Origin: Bacteroidota bacterium
GTDB taxonomy: Bacteria > Bacteroidota > Bacteroidia > Chitinophagales > Chitinophagaceae
Reading direction: 5' to 3'
DNA: 14,442 bases
Assembly: GCA_023433755.1 (NCBI GenBank)
Contig: JAEYUA010000207.1
Location: 1-14,442, forward strand
This document shows positions 7,355 to 13,925 of this stretch, one piece after another. The position numbers and the translations under genes are program-made. Numbering within the stretch: position 1 is the stretch's first letter; each line of letters opens with the position of its first letter. Under the pieces are notes generated by a model that saw nothing but the letters and a program-made list of their open reading frames with translations, ran no database searches and was not told the origin of the DNA.

Positions 7355-7402
7355 CCAAAAGCCAATGGCTAATGGCCAATAGCCGTTAGCCGTTAGCTAA
7401 AC
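7354..7402 (+). repeat. Heptamer tandem array, GCCAATA type, after the M23 gene
   Basis: Seven consecutive 7-base units: GCCAAAA, GCCAATG, GCTAATG, GCCAATA, GCCGTTA, GCCGTTA, GCTAAAC. The first unit shares its G with the TAG stop codon of the M23 peptidase gene. Units follow GCYRDTR loosely, and every unit begins GCC or GCT. This is the same family as the array after carB and lies in the same orientation relative to the gene it follows. It contains small palindromes (TTAGCTAA at 7393-7400) and a possible 5-bp hairpin (GGCTA with TAGCC, 7367-7384), but no T tract. The array fills most of the gap before bcp. Confidence 0.88.
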
Positions 7403-7421
7403 CCGAATAATCATTAAACCA

Positions 7422-7886
7422 ATGGCAACACATCTGAAAGAAGGCGATAAGGCACCTGCGTTTTCCGGCAGGGACCAGGATGGAAATATCATTTCACTTT
7501 CCAGCCTCAAAGGAAAGAAGATCGTTTTATTTTTTTATCCTGAAGATGATACTCCTACCTGCACGGTTGAAGCATGCAACCTGCGTGATAACTATCCACT
7601 GCTAAAGCAAAATGGTTTTGTAGTGTTAGGCGTGAGCCCGGATGATGAAAAAAGCCATACCCGTTTCCGTGAGAAATTCAATCTTCCTTTTTCACTCATC
7701 GCTGATCCAACCAAAAAGATCATTGATAAATATGGCGTCTGGGGCAAAAAAAATCTTTATGGAAGGGAATACATGGGTCTTCACCGCACCACTTTTGTTA
7801 TCAATGAAAAAGGTATAATCAAAAAAATATTCCTGAGGCCCAGGAACAAAGCACACGCCGAAGAGATTTTGAAATCAGCGGGCTGA
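7422..7886 (+). CDS. bcp: Thiol peroxidase of the BCP/PrxQ type
   Basis: A 154-residue cytosolic peroxiredoxin that reduces hydrogen peroxide and organic hydroperoxides using thioredoxin. The motif FFYPEDDTPTCTVEACNLRD holds the peroxidatic cysteine C47 and, five residues later, C52, the atypical two-cysteine arrangement of this subfamily. Other family signatures follow: VLGVSPDDEKSHTRFREKF, LIADPTKKIIDKYGVWG and HRTTFVINEKGIIKKIF. There is no signal peptide. The ATG at 7422 gives the usual family N-terminus (LKEGDKAPAF). A lipoprotein gene starts 29 bp downstream on the same strand. I see no OxyR-like site or other clear regulatory signal. Confidence 0.96.
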   Translation: MATHLKEGDKAPAFSGRDQDGNIISLSSLKGKKIVLFFYPEDDTPTCTVEACNLRDNYPLLKQNGFVVLGVSPDDEKSHTRFREKFNLPFSLIADPTKKIIDKYGVWGKKNLYGREYMGLHRTTFVINEKGIIKKIFLRPRNKAHAEEILKSAG

Positions 7887-7915
7887 GAAGTATTTTGATG
7901 CCTCAATCCATACTA

Positions 7916-8290
7916 ATGAAACAAATCGTTTTTTGTTTCCTGATTTTAGTTTTTACCAGCTGCACAAAAGAAAAAAAGTCTGCCGTTCCTTCAGGAACCT
8001 ATACCATTATTGAGACCAGTGCCGGATCAGGATATGGTATAGTTCAAACAAATTACCAGCCGGGAACCGGCACTGATATAAACTTCGGCACCAATGGAAT
8101 TTTCACGGTTTCTGACGCGACAAGCCCCTTGTCATCTTTTAACCGCTATGAAATTACCGGCAACCTGATCAGGTTTTATCATTCTTTGTCAGGTGAAGAA
8201 ATGAAAGCCGCGTACGATATTGGTACCAGGCTTTCCCTGAATTATGAACTGGCAAGATGCGGTTATAAGGAAATTTTCATCCCCCGTTAA
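7916..8290 (+). CDS. Small lipoprotein of unknown function
   Basis: From the ATG at 7916 the product has 124 residues and begins with a lipoprotein signal: MKQIVFCFLILVFTSC, with lipobox FTSC and the acylated cysteine at residue 16. The ATG at 7895 is less likely because it puts seven extra residues before this signal. The mature part is rich in Gly, Ser, Thr and aromatic residues in an alternating beta-like pattern (SGTYTIIETSAGSGYGIVQT; then FNRYEITGNLIRFYHS). Small Bacteroidota lipoproteins of this kind often adopt lipocalin-like beta folds, but I cannot assign a family. It lies 29 bp after bcp. Its last 14 bases overlap the end of the convergent birA gene, with no room for an independent terminator. 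Confidence 0.8.
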   Translation: MKQIVFCFLILVFTSCTKEKKSAVPSGTYTIIETSAGSGYGIVQTNYQPGTGTDINFGTNGIFTVSDATSPLSSFNRYEITGNLIRFYHSLSGEEMKAAYDIGTRLSLNYELARCGYKEIFIPR

Positions 8291-9026
8291 TGATCCACTC
8301 CACGGTACCTACCGGGAAACTTTCTTCCGTGGCATGATAAACAAGCAGCTCACCCTGGTCGGTAACATCCAGCAAATCGCCCTCAAATATCCTGTTATCT
8401 TTTTTGAGCCTGATGCGTTCTCCCTTCCTGTATAAATTTTCGCGGTAAAATTTTCGGATGGCTCCCGGATCTTTAATCATAAGACGGAATGCTTTTTCAA
8501 AGTCTTCGCAAAGTTCTTTGGCAAGTTGAAGAGGATCGAATGACTTGCCAGTGATCTGCCTGAGCGAAACAGCTTTTTGCCCCAGCGCACCAAAATCCAC
8601 CTGGTTCACATTAATACCCGTACCAATCACGGCAAAACTCCAACGTCCTTGTTGCCAGGTATTTTCAATGAGAATTCCCGCTGCCTTTCTGTCACGCCAG
8701 TACAGATCATTTGGCCATTTGATTTTGACCTCATCTGCTATATATCTGTTAAAGAAATGTTTGCAGGCGGTGGCTGACATCATGCTCAATAAAAAAAGAT
8801 CCGTGGTGTGCCGGGGTTCCACCACTATGCTGATGGCAATGTTCTCGCCCCCTGCAGAGAGCCATTCCCTGTTACGCTGGCCTTTTCCCCTCGTTTGCTC
8901 ATGCGCAAATACCGCCATTCCGTGCTGTGCCATAGCTTCACGAACCAGTCCCATGGCATAGTTGTTGGTGCTGTCTACCGCAGGCAGTTCTATGAAAGGT
9001 GTCCCTATGGGCTTTAAAGATGACAA
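8277..9026 (-). CDS. birA: Biotin--[acetyl-CoA-carboxylase] ligase, monofunctional, TTG start
   Basis: Biotin protein ligase: it activates biotin as biotinyl-AMP and attaches it to the carboxyl-carrier lysine of acetyl-CoA carboxylase and related enzymes in the cytosol. At 249 residues it has the catalytic and C-terminal SH3-like parts but no N-terminal winged helix, so it is not the repressor form found in E. coli. Motifs: PAVDSTNNYA at 15-24, the biotinyl-AMP loop TRGKGQRNREW at 45-55, KWPNDLYW at 103-110, KAAGILIEN at 114-122 and GTGINVN at 135-141. The start is TTG at 9026: an in-frame TAA lies immediately upstream, and the first in-frame ATG is residue 25, inside the conserved DSTN region. 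It diverges from rsfS and overlaps the convergent lipoprotein gene by 14 bp at the 3' end. Confidence 0.95.
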   Translation of the reverse strand: MSSLKPIGTPFIELPAVDSTNNYAMGLVREAMAQHGMAVFAHEQTRGKGQRNREWLSAGGENIAISIVVEPRHTTDLFLLSMMSATACKHFFNRYIADEVKIKWPNDLYWRDRKAAGILIENTWQQGRWSFAVIGTGINVNQVDFGALGQKAVSLRQITGKSFDPLQLAKELCEDFEKAFRLMIKDPGAIRKFYRENLYRKGERIRLKKDNRIFEGDLLDVTDQGELLVYHATEESFPVGTVEWIINGG

Positions 9027-9038
9027 TTAACCACTATT

Positions 9039-9090
9039 TTTGAGCAAAGAAAGAACTCTTTAATTGTTACTACCTTGACTGCTGCTCAAA
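9039..9090. repeat. Inverted repeat spanning the birA-rsfS divergent gap
   Basis: TTTGAGCA at 9039-9046 and its exact complement TGCTCAAA at 9083-9090 face each other across 36 bp in the 95-bp gap between divergent birA and rsfS. Each arm begins with TTTG, the Bacteroidota -33 motif, oriented towards the gene it could serve (rsfS on plus, birA on minus). I found no good -7 element at the right distance from either arm, so this may be paired promoter half-elements, an operator, or chance. Confidence 0.4.
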
Positions 9091-9121
9091 TTATTTTCAA
9101 ACAAAAAAACTGACCAGGCAT

Positions 9122-9523
9122 TTGGAACCATTGGAAGTATTGGCGAATAGGAAGAAAGGCACTGCCCGTTTGAACAGGAATTCAAAAATCTTTAAAACAA
9201 TCATCAGGGCGATACAGGAAAAGAAGGGTGAAGACATCATCTCGCTCGACCTCAGGAAAATACCCGAAGCCGTGGCGGATTTTTTTATTGTATGCAGTGC
9301 AGGCAACCAGCCGCAGATCCGCGCCATTACTGATTCCGTTGAATTCGAGGTTAAAACCCATTGTGGAGAGAATCCCTACCATCTTGAAGGCAAACAGACT
9401 TTGCACTGGGTGCTGATTGATTATGTGAACATAGTGGTACACGTAATGATGCCTGAGCAAAGAAAATTCTATAAACTGGAAGAAATGTGGAGCGATGCGC
9501 CACTGGAAGAATACAAGAGCTGA
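9122..9523 (+). CDS. rsfS: Ribosome silencing factor RsfS, probable TTG start
   Basis: RsfS (YbeB/DUF143 family) binds ribosomal protein uL14 on the large subunit and blocks subunit joining when nutrients are short. The product has 133 residues. The family core is clear: KIFKTIIRAIQEKKGEDII, LDLRKIPEAVADFFIVCSAG, HLEGKQTLHWVLIDYVNIVV and HVMMPEQRKFYKLEEMW. No ATG occurs in frame between the upstream TGA at 9041-9043 and the late VMMPE, so a non-ATG start is needed. TTG at 9122 gives the short basic N-terminal extension typical of Bacteroidota members; CTG at 9110 is an unlikely alternative. ftsH follows 67 bp after its stop, a common pairing in this phylum. Confidence 0.93.
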   Translation: MEPLEVLANRKKGTARLNRNSKIFKTIIRAIQEKKGEDIISLDLRKIPEAVADFFIVCSAGNQPQIRAITDSVEFEVKTHCGENPYHLEGKQTLHWVLIDYVNIVVHVMMPEQRKFYKLEEMWSDAPLEEYKS

Positions 9524-9590
9524 GTTGCCCGGTAATTCTGGCCAAAAACAATTTACTTGCACCATTCAAAGACTTATAAGAACAAATACA

Positions 9591-11669
9591 ATGTCACAAG
9601 AGCCATATAAAAACGATAAATCCAAACTTCCCAAATTTTCTAACCGCCCTCCAGGTGAGGGTGGAGACAATGCTCCCAAAAAAGGACCCAAGTTCAGCAT
9701 CTACTGGGTGTACGCGATCATTTTCGCTGTACTCATTGGCATGCAGGTATTCAGTCCTTTTTCTTCCGGCAGCGCGGAGATAGACCAGAACAGGTTTGAA
9801 CAAATGCTTCGTGAAGGTGATGTGGAGGATTTTATCATTGTATCCAACCGGAATGCGGTAAGGGTAAAGATCAAGAACGAAGCCATTCCAAAATATGATG
9901 GTGAAGGCGCTGGGAAGATCGGCAAAAACCTCAAGGACAATAAGGAATACCAGGCAAGCTTCAAAGTGGCCTCCGTTGAATCCTTCAAGGATGACATGCG
10001 CGAGTTCTATAAAGTGAATCCTGAAGTAAATAAGATCGTAGGTAAGGCCGAAACAGAAACCAACTGGTTCAGCCCCCTGCTGCAAACGCTTCTTCCCATC
10101 CTCATCTTTATCGGCCTCTGGATCCTGCTCATGCGTAAAATGGGTGGTGGAGCCGGCGGTGGCGGTGGCCCTGGTGGCATCTTCAACATTGGCAAATCAA
10201 AAGCTACTTTATTCGATAAAGGCACCCGTGTCAATATCACTTTTTCAGATGTTGCCGGTCTTGATGAAGCCAAGGTGGAAGTAATGGAGATCGTTGACTT
10301 CTTACGCAATCCTAAAAAATATACAGCCCTTGGTGGTAAGATCCCCAAAGGCGCCCTGCTGGTAGGCCCTCCGGGAACAGGTAAGACCCTCCTGGCCAAA
10401 GCTGTTGCAGGTGAAGCGCAGGTTCCTTTCTTCAGCCTGAGCGGTTCTGATTTCGTGGAAATGTTTGTGGGTGTGGGTGCCAGCCGTGTGCGCGACCTCT
10501 TCAAGCAGGCCCGTGACAAAGCTCCCTGTATCATCTTCATCGACGAGATCGACGCTATTGGCCGTGCCCGTGGTAAGAACATGATGATGAGCAATGATGA
10601 AAGGGAAAGCACATTGAACCAGCTCCTCGTGGAAATGGATGGTTTTGGTACGGATGTCGGCATCATTGTGCTGGCGGCCACCAACCGTCCCGATGTTCTT
10701 GATACCGCTCTTTTGCGCCCCGGCCGTTTCGACAGGCAGATAACGATCGATAAACCTGATGTAAAAGGTCGTGAAGCCATCTTTAAGGTTCACCTGAAAC
10801 CAATCAAGGTTTCTGAAAAAGTGGATATTCATAAACTTGCTGAACAGACTCCGGGTTTTGCCGGTGCCGATATTGCCAACGTGTGTAATGAAGCCGCGCT
10901 GATTGCTGCAAGAAAAAACAAGCAGGCCGTGGATATGAGTGATTTCCAGGATGCGGTTGACCGTGTGATCGGCGGTCTTGAAAAAAAGAACAAGATCATC
11001 TCTCCCGAAGAGAAAAAAATCATTGCTTACCACGAAGCAGGACACGCGATTTGCGGATGGTACCTCGAGCATGCTTATCCATTGCTGAAAGTAACGATCG
11101 TTCCACGTGGTACCGCAGCTCTTGGTTATGCGCAATACACGCCAAAAGAGCAATATCTCTATGATACCGACCAGTTGAACGACCAGATCTGTATGACCCT
11201 CGGTGGTCGTGCCAGTGAAGAGATCTTCTTCGGCAAGATCTCAACCGGCGCCCAGAACGACCTTCAACAGATCACGCGGATCGGTTATGCCATGGTTACT
11301 GTTTATGGTATGAATGAAAAGGTGGGTAATATCAGTTTCTACGATCCTCACCAGGACCAGACCTTTACCAAACCTTATTCTGAAGAAACTTCCAAACTAA
11401 TTGACGAGGAAGTGCGTAAGCTCATTGACGATGCTTATGACAGGACAAAAGCATTATTGAGAGAGAAAAAAGGTGATGTTGAAAAACTGGCAGAAGCCCT
11501 GTTGGACAAGGAAGTTTTATTCCAGAGCGATGTGGAAGCCCTGATCGGACCTCGTCCCTTCCAGGATAAACACCTGCTGGATGTGGACCCCAATGAAAAA
11601 CATCCTGATGGTGGCATCAGTGAAGGGGTACCACCTTATGATCCCAATGTCACCAACCAGGCCCAGTAA
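9591..11669 (+). CDS. ftsH: ATP-dependent zinc metalloprotease FtsH
   Basis: FtsH is a hexameric inner-membrane AAA+ protease that extracts and degrades misassembled membrane proteins and short-lived regulators. From the ATG at 9591 it has 692 residues (MSQEPYKNDK); an ATG at 9495 lies inside rsfS and is rejected. Order of parts: TM1 at about 37-54, a periplasmic domain, TM2 at about 162-182, a Gly-rich linker, then the AAA+ domain. That domain has Walker A GPPGTGKT at 259-266, Walker B IIFIDEID at 314-321 and the second region of homology TNRPDVLDTALLRPGRFDR at 364-382. The protease domain has zinc motif HEAGH at 481-485 and the third ligand D557 in TGAQNDLQQIT. All catalytic residues are intact and the length is normal. 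The next gene begins 3 bp after its stop, so the two are probably co-transcribed. Confidence 0.98.
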   Translation: MSQEPYKNDKSKLPKFSNRPPGEGGDNAPKKGPKFSIYWVYAIIFAVLIGMQVFSPFSSGSAEIDQNRFEQMLREGDVEDFIIVSNRNAVRVKIKNEAIPKYDGEGAGKIGKNLKDNKEYQASFKVASVESFKDDMREFYKVNPEVNKIVGKAETETNWFSPLLQTLLPILIFIGLWILLMRKMGGGAGGGGGPGGIFNIGKSKATLFDKGTRVNITFSDVAGLDEAKVEVMEIVDFLRNPKKYTALGGKIPKGALLVGPPGTGKTLLAKAVAGEAQVPFFSLSGSDFVEMFVGVGASRVRDLFKQARDKAPCIIFIDEIDAIGRARGKNMMMSNDERESTLNQLLVEMDGFGTDVGIIVLAATNRPDVLDTALLRPGRFDRQITIDKPDVKGREAIFKVHLKPIKVSEKVDIHKLAEQTPGFAGADIANVCNEAALIAARKNKQAVDMSDFQDAVDRVIGGLEKKNKIISPEEKKIIAYHEAGHAICGWYLEHAYPLLKVTIVPRGTAALGYAQYTPKEQYLYDTDQLNDQICMTLGGRASEEIFFGKISTGAQNDLQQITRIGYAMVTVYGMNEKVGNISFYDPHQDQTFTKPYSEETSKLIDEEVRKLIDDAYDRTKALLREKKGDVEKLAEALLDKEVLFQSDVEALIGPRPFQDKHLLDVDPNEKHPDGGISEGVPPYDPNVTNQAQ

Positions 11670-11672
11670 GCA

Positions 11673-12299
11673 ATGAATCATTCAGCATCTAAAAATAACA
11701 TACTGAAAAAAATACGCATGGCGTTGGCTCAACCAACGCCATTGCCTTTTCCCAATGCCGCGGCTTCAGAAAAAGTATTCCAGCCACAGCAGCAGGACCT
11801 GGTAGTTGAATTCGCGGAACAGTTCACCCAGCTACAGGGCAAATTTGTTTTTTGTATGAATAAGGAAGAACTGGTGGAACAGTTTGCCAAACTTTCCTAC
11901 CAGAACCAGTGGACCAAAATCTATTGCACCGAAGAGAAATGGAAACCGCTGGTAAATCCTAATCTTTTTCACCAGGACCTGGCCAGTTGCGATGCTGCGG
12001 TTACCGGCTGTGAGTTTTTAATTGCAAGAACAGGAAGCATTGTTTTGTCTTCAGCAGGCCAGGGAAGGCTTCCCAGTGTTTATGCACCCGTGCATGTTTG
12101 CATCGCTTCCGCTTCGCAACTCGTTTATGATATACGCGACAGCCTGCAGGGATTGAGTGCCCAATACAAAAACAGGTTTCCTTCCCTTATCACACTGGCT
12201 ACGGGACCCAGCCGCACAGCAGACATAGAAAAGACCCTGGTTGTTGGCGTACACGGTCCTAAAGAAGTATATTGTTTCGTGCTCGACGACCAGTCTTAA
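11673..12299 (+). CDS. LUD-domain protein (LutC/YkgG-like)
   Basis: A 208-residue protein of the LUD family (LutB/LutC/YkgG). LutC is one subunit of the LutABC iron-sulfur complex that oxidises L-lactate to pyruvate in Bacillus. Family signatures: CDAAVTGCEFLIARTGSIVL, SSAGQGRLPSVYAPVHVCIA and the highly characteristic TGPSRTADIEKTLVVGVHGP near the C-terminus. No LutA- or LutB-like gene is present here, so a role in lactate oxidation is not supported by context. It starts 3 bp after ftsH. From memory, a stand-alone LUD gene next to ftsH is common in Bacteroidota, which suggests a separate, unknown job. There is no signal peptide, so it is expected to be cytosolic. Confidence 0.9.
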   Translation: MNHSASKNNILKKIRMALAQPTPLPFPNAAASEKVFQPQQQDLVVEFAEQFTQLQGKFVFCMNKEELVEQFAKLSYQNQWTKIYCTEEKWKPLVNPNLFHQDLASCDAAVTGCEFLIARTGSIVLSSAGQGRLPSVYAPVHVCIASASQLVYDIRDSLQGLSAQYKNRFPSLITLATGPSRTADIEKTLVVGVHGPKEVYCFVLDDQS

Positions 12300-12310
12300 C
12301 CTGAATTTTC

Positions 12311-13096
12311 ATGCAGCTTCCACCTGGCAAAAAAATCTATTTCCTTTCCGATTTTCATCTCGGCGCGCCGGATGCTGAAAAGTCGCTCGTGCGTGAAAAA
12401 AAGATCGTTGCTTTCCTGGAATCCATCCGGCATGATGCCCACACGATATTTTTAGTAGGTGATATGTTCGATTTCTGGTACGAATACCGCAAGGTGGTGC
12501 CCCGGGGATTCGTGCGCCTGCTTGGAAAGATCGCTTCAATGTCGGATGAAGGTATCCGTTTCCATTTTTTTGTAGGCAACCACGATATGTGGATGAAGGA
12601 TTATTTCCAGCAAGAACTCAATATCCCTGTTTATTTCGAACCAAAACCCTTTGAATTCAACAGGAAGAAATTTTTTATTGGCCATGGTGATGGACTGGGC
12701 CCGGGCGACCATGGATATAAAAGGCTGAAAAAGGTATTCCGCAATCCCGTTTGCCAGTGGTTATTCGGTATCCTCCCGCCCGCTATTGGCATGGGAATCG
12801 CTAATTATGCCAGCAGGAGAAGCCGTGCCGCCACAGGCCAGAGCGAAGAAAAGTTTTTGGGAGAAGACAGGGAATGGCTGCTGATTTATTGCAGGGAAGC
12901 ATCAAGGGTGGAAAATTTTGATTTTTTTATATTCGGACATAGACATCTGCCCATAGATTACCGTCTTGATAATGGAAGCCGTTACATAAACCTGGGCGAC
13001 TGGATCCATTATGATACCTACGCAGTATTTGATGGTGAAAAAATAAAACTTGAATCATGGTCAGGTCATGATGATAAAATCAACAGGAATCATTGA
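12311..13096 (+). CDS. lpxH: UDP-2,3-diacylglucosamine diphosphatase (LpxH family)
   Basis: A calcineurin-like metallophosphoesterase of the LpxH type. LpxH cleaves UDP-2,3-diacylglucosamine to lipid X and UMP, a middle step of lipid A synthesis at the inner face of the inner membrane. In 261 residues all metal ligands are visible: D14 and H16 in SDFHLG, D51 in GDMFDFW, N90 in GNHD, H125 in GHGD, and H210 and H212 in GHRH. The hydrophobic stretch around residues 147-167 (PVCQWLFGILPPAIGMG) corresponds to the LpxH cap that grips the acyl chains, which separates it from generic phosphoesterases and from soluble UDP-sugar hydrolases. The ATG at 12311 lies 11 bp after the LUD gene. Its TGA overlaps the TTG start of the next gene, indicating translational coupling. 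Confidence 0.92.
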   Translation: MQLPPGKKIYFLSDFHLGAPDAEKSLVREKKIVAFLESIRHDAHTIFLVGDMFDFWYEYRKVVPRGFVRLLGKIASMSDEGIRFHFFVGNHDMWMKDYFQQELNIPVYFEPKPFEFNRKKFFIGHGDGLGPGDHGYKRLKKVFRNPVCQWLFGILPPAIGMGIANYASRRSRAATGQSEEKFLGEDREWLLIYCREASRVENFDFFIFGHRHLPIDYRLDNGSRYINLGDWIHYDTYAVFDGEKIKLESWSGHDDKINRNH

Positions 13097-13899
13097 AAAT
13101 AGTACTGCTGCATATCTTCTTACTCTGCCTGGTGCAGGCAACGACGGCCCAGGATTCTTCATTTGTGCTGGTGCGCACCTATGAAGGCGATATTGCCACG
13201 GCAGCAATGGATCATTTCGACAATCTTTATATCGTATCGGGTAAAGGGCAGGTGAAAAAATTCACAGCATCAGGCGATTCAGGCGGAGTGTACAACCAGG
13301 TAAGGAATTTTGGCAAACTCTCAACCATTGATGTTTCCAACCCTCTTAAGATCCTGCTATTCTACAGGGATTTTTCTTCTATCGTTGTGCTGGACCGCTT
13401 TCTAACCCCAATCACCACCATTGACCTGAGGAAGTATTCCATTTTGCAGCCGGGAGCCATTGGGCTTTCTTACGATAATAATATCTGGGTGTATGATGAG
13501 TATGACAATAAACTAAAAAAGATCAACGAACAGGGCAACCTGCTAATGGAGACTTCGGATTTCAGGTCAGTATTCAATCAAACTGTTTCTCCGCAAAAGA
13601 TCATGGATGATAATGGCCTGGTTTACCTGGCTGACACAACCAACGGGGTATTTGTATTTGACAGCTACGGTACCTTCCAGAAAAAAATACCGGTGATGAA
13701 CTGGAAAAGCATTGCAGTGAACAAGACCAATATCGTGAGTACTTCGGCTGACTGGATTACGGTTTTTAATACGGCCACACTAATGGAGACCCGGAGAAAA
13801 CAACCTTTCTTTGATCCCTACCACCAGGCATTTACACTTGCAAATAAGCTGGTGATCTTTTCCGGCAGTAAATTGCAGGTGTGGCAGTACCGGTTTTAA
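13093..13899 (+). CDS. Secreted beta-propeller-like protein, TTG start coupled to lpxH
   Basis: A 268-residue protein of unknown function. Residues 1-19 form a signal peptide (MKIVLLHIFLLCLVQATTA), so it should be periplasmic or outer-membrane associated; there is no lipobox. The mature part shows repeated short beta-rich units in the style of NHL/six-bladed propellers: MDHFDNLYIVSGKGQVKKF, then SYDNNIWVYDEYDNKLKKIN, DDNGLVYLADTTNGVFVFD and NKTNIVSTSADWITVFN. Each has an Asp/Asn turn, a strand with Tyr/Val and a closing strand. No catalytic motif is visible. The start is TTG at 13093-13095, overlapping the lpxH stop TGA at 13094-13096. The signal peptide begins exactly there, so the choice is well supported. 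Coupling to lpxH suggests an envelope role, but this is inference. Confidence 0.83.
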   Translation: MKIVLLHIFLLCLVQATTAQDSSFVLVRTYEGDIATAAMDHFDNLYIVSGKGQVKKFTASGDSGGVYNQVRNFGKLSTIDVSNPLKILLFYRDFSSIVVLDRFLTPITTIDLRKYSILQPGAIGLSYDNNIWVYDEYDNKLKKINEQGNLLMETSDFRSVFNQTVSPQKIMDDNGLVYLADTTNGVFVFDSYGTFQKKIPVMNWKSIAVNKTNIVSTSADWITVFNTATLMETRRKQPFFDPYHQAFTLANKLVIFSGSKLQVWQYRF

Positions 13900-13925
13900 G
13901 CCCGGGTCAAATTTATCGGCATAAC

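Noticed and set aside
2311..7402. The heptamer arrays as a CRISPR array or attachment site
   Set aside because: Units are 7 bases with no spacers, and no cas, integrase or transposase gene is present.
9551..9560. TACTTG 32 bp upstream of the ftsH start as a promoter -7 element
   Set aside because: It lacks two bases of TAnnTTTG, and the nearest TTG upstream is about 26 bp away, too far for a -33 element.
9495..9590. A 32-residue N-terminal extension of FtsH from the ATG at 9495
   Set aside because: It would overlap the end of rsfS and does not resemble FtsH N-termini; the ATG at 9591 gives the normal start before TM1.
10007..11153. Two long minus-strand open frames (257 and 283 codons) inside ftsH
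   Set aside because: They lie opposite the conserved AAA+ and protease domains and have no recognisable domain; their openness follows from ftsH codon use.
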